Notes: generated by a model not told the origin, from the sequence alone. 19,946 nt of DNA from Moraxella bovis (GCF_002014975.1 NZ_MUXV01000058.1:1-19946), one strand, 5' to 3'; shown: positions 1 through 8,642, counted from the stretch's first letter. Numbers and translations are program-made.

Positions 1-80
1 TCATGCAAAAATTGACAAAAGCGTTAAATTTTCATCGTTTTCATAAATAATGTTATCAATGTTCAGCACGCCCTAATACA
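1..80. repeat. End of an interspersed repeat, cut by the window edge
   Basis: This stretch closely resembles 19517-19576 near the other end of the window: both carry GTTAAAT, a TTCATC-type segment, then TGTTATCAATGTT and a CACGCCCTA terminus. The shared boundary falls at about position 76, after which the two copies diverge, so it looks like one end of the same small mobile or repetitive element, whose other end is left of the window. No transposase is visible here. It lies immediately downstream of dnaA. That it is the element's terminus is an inference from the point of divergence. Confidence 0.55.
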
Positions 81-126
81 TCTATTATAACAAACTTCAC
101 ACCGCATTTCATGATGGCTATTACCA

Positions 127-1686
127 TCAAGCAAATTCAAGCGTGGCAAGTAAGGCCTGATAGTCTTTTTCTACCGATGACTCCTCAGCTCGCAGTTCGC
201 TAATTTTCTCGCAAGCATGCATGACCGTGGTATGGTCTCGCCCGCCAAACACTTGCCCTATCTCAGGAAAGCTGTCTTGGGTCAGCTCACGCACCAATGC
301 CATCGCCATCTGACGAGGGCGAGCGATGTTGCGAGCCCGTTTTTTACCAATCAAATCTTTGACCGACACGCCATAATACTCCGCCACTAGGTCACGAATG
401 TTCTCTGCATTGACCGCCCTTGCTCGTGCTTCAATACGGTCTTTGATGGCGTGACGCACCAGCGAGAGTGTCACCTCACCGCCCACCAATAGAGCATTGG
501 CACGCACTTGGTTTAACGCCCCTTCTAATCGGCGGACATCGGGGGGCATGTTTTGTGCCATAAAAATCGCACAGTCTTTGGGCAGCTCCATGCCAAGCAA
601 AGTCGCCTTTTTTTGCAAAATTTGCATACGCATTTCAATGTCAGGCGGTTCAATGGCAAGCGACAATCCACCCTCAAAGCGTGACAAAAAACGTGTGTCA
701 AAATCCTGCATTTGTGACGGTGGTCTGTCAGACGCCAAAATCAGGCGTTTATCACCTTTGGTGAATTCGCCAAATAGCGTCATCAAAAACTGCGAGACTT
801 TCGGGCCGTTTTTGTTGTTAATCATGTGCACGTCATCAACGATGAGCAAATCTGCTTGACAAATCCGCCGAAGCAAAGAATCCGCCCCACCCTCACCCCC
901 ACGCAAGGCGTTAATGGTCACCTTAAAAAACTGATCTTTACTAAAATAACACACCAAAAGCCCAGCACGCTCATAACGATGAGCCACCGCATGCATAAGA
1001 TGAGTCTTGCCCAGCCCTGATGAACCATAGATAAAATACAAATGCGTGTCGTGCTTGGCAGCCTTATCGGTCAGATTTTTGGTTAGCTCTTGGCAGGCGT
1101 TATATGCCAGTGCATTGGATTTGCCCTTGACAAAATTTTCAAAGGTAAACCGCTCTTCTAAGGGTTGGCTCTCCTCGATGCTTGTCGGTTTTTTGGATGA
1201 TTTGGGCTTTTGTTTTTTAGGGGCTTTATCTGCCTTGTCGCTTTTTGGTACAAGGGGCATGACCCGAAGGGCGACACCTGACACATCCTGACCACCACCA
1301 TCTGCCAGACGTGCCACCACCGCACAGATTTTGTCATAATAATGCGTCTCAATGCGACGGATAAACACATCATTAATGGCGAACAATACCAGCATCTCAT
1401 CAGCAAATACAGGCTTTAAGGAGCGTAGCCACTGATTAAGCTCACCCTCTTTTAGCTCATGTTTTAACTCAGATAAGCACGACTGCCAAAACAGCTCAGC
1501 ATCGACATCATGCTTTTGAACATCGCCAATCATGTCGTCATCACCCACCCCATTATCCGCCACGCCTTTGTCATCGACAGCAGGGGTGTCATTTTTCTGA
1601 CCAACACTCACATCCATACCAGCACCCACCTTATCAGACGGTAGATGTTCTGGCATAACTTCATCAAATAGCGATATGTTTTGCAT
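127..1686 (-). CDS. dnaA: Chromosomal replication initiator protein DnaA
   Basis: AAA+ ATPase that binds DnaA boxes at oriC and opens the duplex. The order is a DnaB/DiaA-interacting N-domain (about 62-125), a Lys-rich linker (about 148-172), the AAA+ core with Walker A GSSGLGKT (221-228), Walker B LLIVDD (280-285), sensor 1 LILASD (315-320), an SRF arginine-finger region (335-337) and sensor 2 RRLEGAL (385-391), and a C-terminal helix-turn-helix DNA-binding domain with signature GGRDHTTVMHA (481-491). At 519 residues it is longer than the E. coli protein (467) because of an Asp/Val-rich extension of about 60 residues ahead of the domain I homology. An internal start at Met52 (codon 1531-1533, preceded by a G-rich stretch) would give a more usual length, so the start is uncertain. 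It faces away from oriC. A short hairpin (112-129) overlaps the stop codon. Confidence 0.97.
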   Translation of the reverse strand: MQNISLFDEVMPEHLPSDKVGAGMDVSVGQKNDTPAVDDKGVADNGVGDDDMIGDVQKHDVDAELFWQSCLSELKHELKEGELNQWLRSLKPVFADEMLVLFAINDVFIRRIETHYYDKICAVVARLADGGGQDVSGVALRVMPLVPKSDKADKAPKKQKPKSSKKPTSIEESQPLEERFTFENFVKGKSNALAYNACQELTKNLTDKAAKHDTHLYFIYGSSGLGKTHLMHAVAHRYERAGLLVCYFSKDQFFKVTINALRGGEGGADSLLRRICQADLLIVDDVHMINNKNGPKVSQFLMTLFGEFTKGDKRLILASDRPPSQMQDFDTRFLSRFEGGLSLAIEPPDIEMRMQILQKKATLLGMELPKDCAIFMAQNMPPDVRRLEGALNQVRANALLVGGEVTLSLVRHAIKDRIEARARAVNAENIRDLVAEYYGVSVKDLIGKKRARNIARPRQMAMALVRELTQDSFPEIGQVFGGRDHTTVMHACEKISELRAEESSVEKDYQALLATLEFA

Positions 1687-1974
1687 GATAAATTAACTCA
1701 AATAACAAACTTGGGTAAGCAAAATCTAACTGAAAACGAATTTAAGTGATTAGCCAGAACACAGCCAGCCCACTTTTCATGTTTACATTCACTCAAACAT
1801 CATTATAAACTAAAAGTTATGATTTAAAATCATCATAACGATAAGTTTTTGATAAAAATAATTAAAATACAAGTCAGGCGAAAAATCCTGCAATTCTTGG
1901 TAATTGTATGATTTTTAATCAAATACCAACTTGCCCGCCCTTAAATGTTTGCCTATAATACCACAAATTTGACA

Positions 1975-2215
1975 TTTTGCAACGATAATTTTTCTGTGGA
2001 TAAGTTTGTGGATAAATTTGTTGATAAGTAAAACAAAGAACTTATTCACATTTTACCCACAAGTTATATACAGGTTTATAAACAATACAAATATATGATT
2101 TTTATAAAATTTTAATACTTATCCACAGAAATATTAAACCCTTATTATTATTATTTTTTATATTAAAATAAAAAATAAGCCAGTAGAAAATCTGTGGATA
2201 ACTTTTAAAATAATT
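1975..2215. other. oriC: Chromosomal replication origin (oriC) with DnaA-box cluster
   Basis: This is the core of the gene-free 1687-2457 interval between divergent dnaA and rpmH. Perfect DnaA boxes (TTATCCACA or its complement) lie at 1995-2003 (-), 2007-2015 (-), 2119-2127 (+) and 2193-2201 (-). One-mismatch boxes lie at 2019-2027 (TGTTGATAA), 2042-2050 (TTATTCACA) and 2053-2061 (TTACCCACA). A weaker one lies at 2064-2072. The first three minus-strand boxes are spaced exactly 12 bp apart. Between 2073 and 2190 the sequence is almost purely A/T and could be the unwinding element. The remainder (1687-1974 and 2216-2299) is AT-rich with no gene that I can see. Confidence 0.9.
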
Positions 2216-2299
2216 TAAAAGTTATTACATTTTGACAGTCAGAACAAATCACATGTCATAATACAAACCATCAAAAAAACCAAACTTTTAAAAAATAAC

Positions 2300-2328
2300 T
2301 TGACTTTGATTCATCTTTTTGGTAAAGT
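2300..2328 (+). promoter_or_regulatory. Sigma-70-type promoter of rpmH
   Basis: A -35 box TTGACT (2300-2305) is followed by a 17-bp spacer and a -10 box TAAAGT (2323-2328). It lies about 130 nt upstream of the rpmH start, leaving a leader of about 120 nt. Spacing and match are close to consensus. Confidence 0.6.
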
Positions 2329-2454
2329 ACGTAGGTTTTTCGCCAAACATCAATAATGACATATTGGATATAATCCAATACTCAACTGTTTGGTTAAACA
2401 TAACCCATCACAAAAAACGGCTTCTGCAGAGCCTGTGATACAACCTTAAGGTAA

Positions 2455-2592
<138 letters not shown>

Positions 2593-2613
2593 TCTTATAG
2601 ATTATCACAGATT

Positions 2614-2636
2614 AAGCACCCTTTTGGGTGCTTTTG
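2614..2636 (+). terminator. Rho-independent terminator after rpmH
   Basis: The 8-bp perfect stem AAGCACCC / GGGTGCTT (2614-2621, 2626-2633) with a TTTT loop runs into a short T-rich tail. It begins 22 nt after the rpmH stop. Confidence 0.8.
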
Positions 2637-2696
2637 TTTGTCCAAATTTTGCCTTAAAAGTTTGTAACTTTAAGATTTTGTATGCTGGATAAACCA

Positions 2697-2725
2697 TTGA
2701 CGAAACACACTAAGCCTTGTATGAT
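2697..2725 (+). promoter_or_regulatory. Sigma-70-type promoter of rnpA
   Basis: A -35 box TTGACG (2697-2702), a 17-bp spacer and a -10 box TATGAT (2720-2725), five of six matches each, lie 25 bp before the rnpA start. With the terminator at 2614 this suggests that rnpA can be transcribed independently of rpmH. Confidence 0.6.
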
Positions 2726-2749
2726 AATTTGATTTAATACGTTTATGCC

Positions 2750-3142
2750 ATGACAAGTCCACAGCAACCCACCCCGCCATTTTGCTTTACCAAAGCTCAG
2801 CGTCTGCTTAGCCCCAATGACTTTAAACGGGTATTTGACAACCCTGTCAAAAAAATCCACTCAGAGCATTTGCTTCTATTTGTCCAAACAGGCATGTCAG
2901 AGCAAACGCACGCTCGCTTGGGGCTTGCCATTACCAAAAAAAAGGTTAAACTGGCTGTCATGCGTAACCGACTAAAACGGCTCACCCGTGAACAGTTTCG
3001 CCATACTGCCCCCATGCTTGGGGTGGTGGACGCGGTGCTGATTGTTAAGAAAAACTACACAAAAGAGACTGACTTACATGGTGAGCTGACCCACATTTTT
3101 GAAAAATTATCTACCCTATTCCCTGCTGATAATTCCCAGTGA
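2750..3142 (+). CDS. rnpA: Ribonuclease P protein component
   Basis: Basic protein subunit that assists the RNase P RNA in removing 5' leaders from pre-tRNAs. The 130-residue protein has the FTKAQRLLSPNDFKRVF N-terminal segment (13-29), the ARLGLAITKKK strand (55-65) and the RNR-type RNA-binding motif AVMRNRLKRLTRE (69-81). The ATG at 2750 is used because the next in-frame Met is at residue 49, inside the conserved fold. There is no strong Shine-Dalgarno sequence. yidD begins about 10 nt after the stop, so the two are almost certainly co-transcribed. Confidence 0.96.
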   Translation: MTSPQQPTPPFCFTKAQRLLSPNDFKRVFDNPVKKIHSEHLLLFVQTGMSEQTHARLGLAITKKKVKLAVMRNRLKRLTREQFRHTAPMLGVVDAVLIVKKNYTKETDLHGELTHIFEKLSTLFPADNSQ

Positions 3143-3151
3143 TTTTTGATT

Positions 3152-3481
3152 ATGCTTGTCAAATTTTTACTGCTTGTTATTAAGTTTTATCAAAAAGCAA
3201 TCAGTCCGCTTGCCCCCGCTCGCTGTCGGTTCTACCCGACCTGTTCTGTCTATGGCATACACGCCCTAAAATGGCATGGCGTGCGTGGCATACCGCTTGT
3301 CATTAGGCGGATTTTTCGGTGTCAGCCGTGGGGTGGCTCGGGGGTGGATTTTGTGCCGTTACCTTTGGCTCGTTATCGTTACGTGCATTGTGATGATACC
3401 GCCCTTGTCCGATTTGCCAACTTGGGTGTTTATAAAGACCGCACAAGTTATCAAGCGGTTAGAAGTCAGATGATGAAGTAG
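3152..3481 (+). CDS. yidD: Membrane protein insertion efficiency factor YidD
   Basis: A small peripheral inner-membrane protein thought to help YidC-dependent insertion. It has an N-terminal amphipathic/hydrophobic stretch (1-14) and the diagnostic CRFYPTCS (25-32) and FRCQPWGGSGVDFVP (55-69) segments, including the three conserved Cys. At 109 residues it is longer than the typical 70-90, because about 35 residues follow the conserved core. I chose ATG 3152. A TTG two codons upstream (3146) is possible but unneeded. It lies between rnpA and yidC as in most gammaproteobacteria. Confidence 0.93.
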   Translation: MLVKFLLLVIKFYQKAISPLAPARCRFYPTCSVYGIHALKWHGVRGIPLVIRRIFRCQPWGGSGVDFVPLPLARYRYVHCDDTALVRFANLGVYKDRTSYQAVRSQMMK

Positions 3482-3644
3482 TGGGCTGTCTTTATTAAAG
3501 TTTCTAAAAATCAATAACTTATCATTTTATAAAAAGTCAGCCCGTAAGTAAATATAAGTAAATGCTAGGTTTTTTGGTAAAAATTTAGTAAAATGGCGGA
3601 TTTAGATTTTTATGGGTGGTTGTCCGCCCCAATCAGGACTGTTT

Positions 3645-5288
3645 ATGCAAAAGATTTTTCGGACTTTGATTATCATTGCGATGCTCATCACATCGTATTT
3701 GCTTATCTTGGCTTGGCAAAAAGACTATGGCGGTCAAGCACCTATCCCTGCTCAGGCGACCTCGGTTGCAGGTTCGGATTTGGCACCTGTCACAGGCGAT
3801 TTGCCTGCCTCCCCCTCCGCTCCAACTGCCCCTGCCAGTACCAATCTTATCTCGGTCAGTACCGATGTGTATGACATTAAAATCAATCCTGTGGGCGGTG
3901 ATGTGGTCTATGCAGGACTCAAACAGTACGCCAAAACGCTGGGCAGTGATGAAGCCTTTGCTATTTTGGAGACAGACGCTCGCACCTATGTTGCTCAGTC
4001 GCTCATCGGCGGGGCGGACGGCATTGACACGCAGTCAGGACGTGCCACGTACACCAGTCCAAGCCAAAGCTACACCCTAACGGGCGACACTTTATCCGTG
4101 CCGCTCACGTACAGTAAAGACGGGCTGACCATTACCAAAACTTATACCTTTACCAAGGGTGATTATCCCATTAAGGTTACTCACAACATCAATAATGTGA
4201 GCGGTAAGGACTTTAATGGCGAGCTGTTTGTGCAATTAAAACGAGACAACAGCAAAGACCCCGGTCTTGCCGACAAAGGCATGATGGGCATTGCCACGCA
4301 TTTGGGCGGTGCTTGGGGGACGGCTGATGAGCCTTATAACAAGCTTAAATTCAAAGACTTCAACGATGGCGATATTACCAAAAACGCCCAAAACAGTACC
4401 GATGGCTGGGTGGCGATGGTTCAGCATTATTTTGTCTCAGCGTGGGCACCTGACAGCCACAAGCCTGTCTTTTTTAGTCGCACCAGTGGTAACGATAACT
4501 ACATCGGCTATCAAAGCCCCATCAGCGTTGCCAATGGCAAACAGATGAGCGTGGATGATACACTCTATGTGGGACCAAAGGTGCAATCACAACTGTCTGC
4601 TGTCGCCCCAAGCCTTGATAAGACGGTAGATTATGGCATATTTTGGCCAATCTCCAAGCCGATGTTCCTAATCCTTGATGCTCTGCACAAAATCTTGGGT
4701 AACTGGGGCTGGGCGATTGTTGGCTTGACTTTGATTGTCAAAATTGCTCTGTTTTGGCTATCCAACAAAAGCTATGTGTCGATGGCAAAGATGCGTGCCA
4801 TTGCCCCCAAATTAGAAGCCCTAAAAGAAAAGCACGGCGATGACCGCATGGCGATGAGTCAGGCGATGATGCAGTTGTATCGTGATGAAAAGGTCAATCC
4901 GATGGCAGGCTGTTTGCCGATTTTGCTACAAATGCCAATTTTCTTGGGGCTGTACTGGTGTTTGGTGGAGAGTGTGGAGCTACGCCACGCCCCGTGGATT
5001 TTGTGGATTAAAGACTTGTCGGCGATGGACCCTTGGTTTATCCTACCCATTTTTATGATGGGGACAATGTATGTTCAGCAACTGTTAAACCCACAGCCAA
5101 CCGACCCAATACAGGCTAAGATGATGAAAATGATGCCACTTATTTTCGGGGTATTTATGCTGTTTTTCCCCGCAGGTTTGGTGCTGTACTGGACGGTAAA
5201 CAACCTGTTTAGTATGGCTCATCAGCAGTTTGTTAATAAACGTGTTGAAAAAGCCTACAACAAACCTGTCAAAGTGTTGTCCGATTGA
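3645..5288 (+). CDS. yidC: Membrane protein insertase YidC
   Basis: Inner-membrane insertase acting with Sec or alone on small and respiratory-chain membrane proteins. The start at 3645 has AGGA six bases upstream and gives an N-terminal transmembrane helix (about residues 5-24) directly, as in the family. The upstream in-frame start at 3612 would only add an unlikely leader. The order is TM1, a Pro/Ala/Ser-rich linker (about 31-68), a large periplasmic beta domain (about 70-335), then the conserved five-helix core with SMAKMR carrying the hydrophilic-groove Arg, KVNPMAGCLPILLQMPIF, and LVLYWTVNNLFS near the C-terminus. At 547 residues it is full length. The 163-nt gap upstream shows an AT-rich TAGTAAAAT that could be a -10 element. 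Confidence 0.97.
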   Translation: MQKIFRTLIIIAMLITSYLLILAWQKDYGGQAPIPAQATSVAGSDLAPVTGDLPASPSAPTAPASTNLISVSTDVYDIKINPVGGDVVYAGLKQYAKTLGSDEAFAILETDARTYVAQSLIGGADGIDTQSGRATYTSPSQSYTLTGDTLSVPLTYSKDGLTITKTYTFTKGDYPIKVTHNINNVSGKDFNGELFVQLKRDNSKDPGLADKGMMGIATHLGGAWGTADEPYNKLKFKDFNDGDITKNAQNSTDGWVAMVQHYFVSAWAPDSHKPVFFSRTSGNDNYIGYQSPISVANGKQMSVDDTLYVGPKVQSQLSAVAPSLDKTVDYGIFWPISKPMFLILDALHKILGNWGWAIVGLTLIVKIALFWLSNKSYVSMAKMRAIAPKLEALKEKHGDDRMAMSQAMMQLYRDEKVNPMAGCLPILLQMPIFLGLYWCLVESVELRHAPWILWIKDLSAMDPWFILPIFMMGTMYVQQLLNPQPTDPIQAKMMKMMPLIFGVFMLFFPAGLVLYWTVNNLFSMAHQQFVNKRVEKAYNKPVKVLSD

Positions 5289-5307
5289 TATTTGACAATC
5301 ACAAACC

Positions 5308-5333
5308 AATCCGCCTGTCTGGGCGGATTTTTT
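5308..5333 (+). terminator. Rho-independent terminator after yidC
   Basis: The stem AATCCGCC / GGCGGATT (5308-5315, 5322-5329) with a 6-nt loop is followed by a run of six T (5328-5333). It starts 20 nt after the yidC stop. Confidence 0.85.
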
Positions 5334-5389
5334 GTGGGCAAAGTTGGCTAAATAATGGTAAAATGACAAAAATTTTATCAACCACCACT

Positions 5390-6874
5390 ATGCCAAATCA
5401 ATCTCAACAACCCACCATTGTCGCCATCGCAAGCCCTATCGGTCAAGGAGGGGTAGGTGTCATTCGTCTGTCTGGACGCACCGCCCACACTATTGGCTGT
5501 GCCGTATCGGGCAAATCAGCTCTCACGCCACGCCACGCCCATTTTGCCAAATTTAAGGACAATCAAGGGGCGGTCATTGATGAAGGGGTCATCATCTATT
5601 TTAACGCTCCGCATTCGTTCACAGGCGAAGACGTGGTGGAGCTACAAGGGCATGGCGGTATGGTCTTGCAAAATCTGCTCCTTGCTCGCTGTTTTGAGCT
5701 TGGAGCAAGACAAGCGGCTGCAGGGGAGTTTTCCTTGCGTGCCTTTGAAAATGACAAAATTGACCTAGTACAAGCCGAAGCGATAGCGGACGCTATTTCT
5801 GCCACGAGTGTCGCTCAGGCAAGCAGTGCCATGCGTTCGCTCTCTGGGGAATTTTCCAAAAAAATCAATGACTTATCAGAAAAAATCACCAACATTCGCT
5901 TATATGTGGAAGCAAGCATTGATTTTCCTGATGAAGATGATGTGGAATTTTTGTCGGACGGGGTGATTGAGTCCAAGATTGATGAGATTTTGCGTGCCAT
6001 TGATGACATTTTGGCAACCGCCAAACAAGGTCAGCTCTTGCGAGACGGCGTGCAGGTGGTGCTGGCAGGTCGCCCCAACGCTGGCAAATCAAGCCTACTA
6101 AACCGCCTAGCAGGGGTGGAGCGTGCCATTGTTACCGACATTGCAGGGACGACACGAGACACGCTGTCCGAAACACTGGTACTGGACGGTTTGACCGTGT
6201 ATTTGACCGACACCGCAGGGCTTCGAGATACGTCCGATAAGGTGGAGAAAATCGGCATTGACCGCGCCAAATCCGCCGTCAAACAAGCTGATATTTTGCT
6301 GTTTGTTTATGATGTCAGTAGCGAGAGCGAACCATTTGCCCTTGCCAAAGAGCTGTTTGCTGATATTATTGATGAAATTGGCATGGAGAATTTTGAGCGT
6401 AAGCTTGTCATGATTGCCAATAAAGCTGATTTATTGGGTGGTGTTTTACGTGAAACAATGGCTGATTTTAATCATAATAATAGTCATAATGGCGAAAATG
6501 TTCCATGTGAAACCATGCAAAATAATTCAAATGGTCAAGAAAATTCTCATGTTCCACGTGAAACAGTTAGTCAAATAAGGGTCTCTTGTGCCACAGGGCA
6601 AGGGCTTGATGAATTGGTAAATTTATTAAAAGACAAAGTGGGCTTTCATCCGCCAGAGAACAGTCTCATCGCCCGCACCCGCCATATTGATGCCCTAAAA
6701 CGTGCCAAATCGCACGCCACAGACGCTCATACTCAGCTTGTCGTCTATCAGGCAGGGGAGCTGGTGGCGGAGAGTCTAAGACTGTCGCAGACGGCATTGG
6801 GCGAGATTACAGGGCAGATGAGTGCTGATGAACTCTTGGGGCGGATTTTTTCAAGTTTTTGTATCGGAAAATAG
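5390..6874 (+). CDS. mnmE: tRNA uridine-5-carboxymethylaminomethyl modification GTPase MnmE, with parS-bearing insertion
   Basis: GTPase that, with MnmG, modifies wobble uridine 34 of several tRNAs. From ATG 5390 it has 494 residues: a formyl-THF-binding N-domain (IVAIASPIGQGGVGVIRLSG), a helical domain, an inserted Ras-like G domain with G1 GRPNAGKS (227-234), G3 DTAG (274-277) and G4 NKAD (344-347), and the C-terminal FCIGK containing the family's catalytic-type Cys. The 494 residues exceed the usual 450-470 because of about 30 additional residues, rich in Asn, His and Ser, between NKAD and the G5 region (about 351-395). The DNA of this segment contains three parS-like palindromes. An alternative start at 5363 adds nine residues, but it overlaps an extended -10-like TGGTAAAAT (5356-5364), so 5390 is preferred. 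NrdR follows with its ribosome-binding site overlapping the stop. Confidence 0.96.
   Translation: MPNQSQQPTIVAIASPIGQGGVGVIRLSGRTAHTIGCAVSGKSALTPRHAHFAKFKDNQGAVIDEGVIIYFNAPHSFTGEDVVELQGHGGMVLQNLLLARCFELGARQAAAGEFSLRAFENDKIDLVQAEAIADAISATSVAQASSAMRSLSGEFSKKINDLSEKITNIRLYVEASIDFPDEDDVEFLSDGVIESKIDEILRAIDDILATAKQGQLLRDGVQVVLAGRPNAGKSSLLNRLAGVERAIVTDIAGTTRDTLSETLVLDGLTVYLTDTAGLRDTSDKVEKIGIDRAKSAVKQADILLFVYDVSSESEPFALAKELFADIIDEIGMENFERKLVMIANKADLLGGVLRETMADFNHNNSHNGENVPCETMQNNSNGQENSHVPRETVSQIRVSCATGQGLDELVNLLKDKVGFHPPENSLIARTRHIDALKRAKSHATDAHTQLVVYQAGELVAESLRLSQTALGEITGQMSADELLGRIFSSFCIGK
6442..6457. other. parS: parS-like ParB-binding site 1 (inside mnmE)
   Basis: TGTTTTACGTGAAACA matches the bacterial parS consensus TGTTTCACGTGAAACA at 15 of 16 positions. 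It encodes V-L-R-E-T within the MnmE insertion. Confidence 0.7.
6499..6514. other. parS: parS-like site 2 (inside mnmE, degenerate)
   Basis: TGTTCCATGTGAAACC matches TGTTCCACGTGAAACA at 14 of 16 positions, with the central CG changed to TG. It encodes V-P-C-E-T. It may be a weak or decaying site. Confidence 0.5.
6550..6565. other. parS: parS site 3 (inside mnmE, perfect)
   Basis: TGTTCCACGTGAAACA is a 16 of 16 match to the classic parS sequence and encodes V-P-R-E-T. Start-to-start spacing to the two upstream copies is 57 and 51 bp. Confidence 0.85.
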
Positions 6875-6883
6875 GAGGGCGAT

Positions 6884-7372
6884 GTGCATTGTCCGTTTTG
6901 TAGTGCCATAGACACCAAAGTGATTGACTCACGCCTTGCTGCCGAAGGCTCGCAGGTTCGCCGTCGTCGCCAATGTACCGAGTGTGGCGAGCGGTTTACC
7001 ACGTTTGAAGTCATGGAGGTGGTCATGCCCCGTATCATCAAAAGCAATGGTTTGCGTGAACCTTATGATTATAACAAACTTCGCCGTTCAATGGCGTTAC
7101 CGCTACAAAAACGTCCTGTGAGCATTGACGAGATAGATACAATCGTACACCGAATTGAGCAACGCCTACGCCAAACAGGCGAACGTGAAGTATCCAGTAA
7201 GGTGCTTGGCGAGATTGTCATGGCGGAGTTAAAGGCGATTGATGATGTGGCGTATGTACGTTTTGCCAGCGTGTATCGGGATTTTCAGGACATAGAAGCC
7301 TTTAAAGCCGAGCTTGAAAACTTCGCTCCCAAAGTGTGCCATGATAACCTACAAGGACAAAATCATGACTGA
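6884..7372 (+). CDS. nrdR: Transcriptional repressor NrdR
   Basis: Zinc-ribbon/ATP-cone repressor of ribonucleotide reductase genes, which senses ATP/dATP. The 162-residue protein begins with the family-invariant MHCPFC. The zinc ribbon uses Cys3, Cys6, Cys31 and Cys34 (CPFC...CTEC), followed by a basic RRRRQ segment and the ATP-cone from about residue 49 to 139. The start is GTG at 6884, not the out-of-frame ATG two bases earlier: it gives the canonical N-terminus and sits five bases after a perfect AGGAGG (6873-6878) that overlaps the mnmE stop. The C-terminal tail overlaps the ribD start by 8 nt. The nrdR-ribD-ribE order is common in gammaproteobacteria. Confidence 0.97.
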   Translation: MHCPFCSAIDTKVIDSRLAAEGSQVRRRRQCTECGERFTTFEVMEVVMPRIIKSNGLREPYDYNKLRRSMALPLQKRPVSIDEIDTIVHRIEQRLRQTGEREVSSKVLGEIVMAELKAIDDVAYVRFASVYRDFQDIEAFKAELENFAPKVCHDNLQGQNHD

Positions 7373-8483
7373 TAGTTTAGCTGATAATATGTTGTCCGAT
7401 ACCGTCAAATCTCGCCTAAGCCCTGCCCTGTCTGATGATGAAAAGTTTATGCTTATGGCGTTAAATGAAGCCAAAAAAGGCGAATTTACCACTCGCCCCA
7501 ATCCTGCGGTGGGCTGTGTGATTGTTAAGGATAGCTTAATAATTGGCAAGGGTTTTCACCCTAAAGCAGGTTATCCCCATGCCGAAGTATTCGCCTTAAA
7601 CGATGTCAAAAATAGCGGACAGGACACAAAGGGGGCAACCGCTTATGTAACGCTTGAACCGTGTAGCCATTTTGGTCGCACGCCCCCCTGTGCGAATGCC
7701 TTGATAAAAAGTGGCGTGGCTCGGGTGGTCATCGCAACGCTTGACCCCAACCCACAAGTCGCAGGCAAAGGCGTGACAATGCTGTTAAATACAGGCATTG
7801 CTGTAGCGGTGGGGGTGTGCGAAAACAAAGCTCAAGAGTTGAATAAAGGCTTTTTAAAGGCAGTGGCGACAGGCTTGCCGTATGTTCGCCTAAAAATGGG
7901 TGTCAGTCTAGACGGTCGCATTGCCATGCAAAATGGGCAGTCTAAATGGATAACGGGCGAGTTGTCTCGCAGGGATGTGCAAAACTTGCGTGCCAAAAGT
8001 GGGGCGATTATCACAGGCTCAAACACGATTATCGCCGACAACCCTGCTCTAAACGTACGTTTGCCCGATGTGGAGCTTGATAATATCGGCATAACCGCCA
8101 TACCCCAGCCCAAAATCGTGGTGATAGATAGACGTGGCAAGTTGTCGCCTGATGATGATTTTACGGTACTCAAAAACCCTAATACACTGATTTGGCAAGA
8201 TGATTTACCTGCTCTTTTAAAAACGCTCGTGGCAAAGTATCAATGCCATGATGTGCTGGTGGAGACAGGGGCGACGCTTGCCACAAGTTTTTTAAGCCAA
8301 AACTTGGTAGATGAGCTTATCATTTATCAAGCCCCTTGTCTTTTGGGGGCGACTGCCCGTCCGATGTTTGGGGGGCAGTTTGAGCGGTTGCAGGATAAGC
8401 TAAATTTTACGCTTGTAGATGTAGAGCGGCTTGGCGATGATGTTAAGATGATTTTTCGCCCAAAAAACTTATCCACAACTTGA
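7365..8483 (+). CDS. ribD: Bifunctional riboflavin biosynthesis deaminase/reductase RibD
   Basis: Catalyses the second and third steps of riboflavin synthesis: deamination of the GTP cyclohydrolase II product, then NADPH-dependent ribosyl side-chain reduction. The 372-residue protein has an N-terminal cytidine-deaminase-fold domain with PHAEV (His72 and catalytic Glu74) and [11 protein letters not shown] (zinc ligands Cys100 and Cys109). A C-terminal reductase domain starts near [14 protein letters not shown] and includes the [11 protein letters not shown] segment. ATG 7365 is chosen because AAGGA lies 7 bases upstream; an upstream in-frame extension would lie wholly inside nrdR. The last codons (L-S-T-T-stop) are part of a perfect DnaA box. 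Confidence 0.96.
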   Translation: MTDSLADNMLSDTVKSRLSPALSDDEKFMLMALNEAKKGEFTTRPNPAVGCVIVKDSLIIGKGFHPKAGYPHAEVFALNDVKNSGQDTKGATAYVTLEPCSHFGRTPPCANALIKSGVARVVIATLDPNPQVAGKGVTMLLNTGIAVAVGVCENKAQELNKGFLKAVATGLPYVRLKMGVSLDGRIAMQNGQSKWITGELSRRDVQNLRAKSGAIITGSNTIIADNPALNVRLPDVELDNIGITAIPQPKIVVIDRRGKLSPDDDFTVLKNPNTLIWQDDLPALLKTLVAKYQCHDVLVETGATLATSFLSQNLVDELIIYQAPCLLGATARPMFGGQFERLQDKLNFTLVDVERLGDDVKMIFRPKNLSTT

Positions 8484-8518
8484 TTGCTTAAATGATTGAG
8501 CAAAAATTTGGCAAAAAA

Positions 8519-8534
8519 TGTTCCACGTGAAACT
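8519..8534. other. parS: parS-like site 4 (ribD-ribE gap)
   Basis: TGTTCCACGTGAAACT differs from the perfect parS sequence only in the last base (15 of 16). It abuts a near-perfect DnaA box (8534-8542). Confidence 0.75.
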
Positions 8535-8611
8535 GTGGAAAACTTTTTAAAAATCGACGGTTTTGATTAAAAACAAGATTTGATAACACGCCATAAGCCT
8601 TGATTTTAAAG

Positions 8612-8627
8612 TGTTCCACGTGAAATT
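8612..8627. other. parS: parS-like site 5 (ribD-ribE gap, degenerate)
   Basis: TGTTCCACGTGAAATT is a 14 of 16 match. The core CCACGTGAAA is intact and the right end is changed. Confidence 0.55.
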
Positions 8628-8642
8628 AAAAACAGCTAACCA

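Noticed and set aside
112..129. Hairpin at the dnaA stop as a terminator
   Set aside because: Only a 6-bp stem with no T-tract on the dnaA strand.
3482..3644. Short direct repeat TAAGTAAATATAAGTAAAT and distant GGGCTG/CAGCCC pairing before yidC
   Set aside because: Too short and too far apart to distinguish from AT-rich background.
7045..7060. parS-like GGTTTGCGTGAACCTT in nrdR
   Set aside because: Several mismatches to parS and the codons are explained by the conserved GLREPYDY segment of NrdR.
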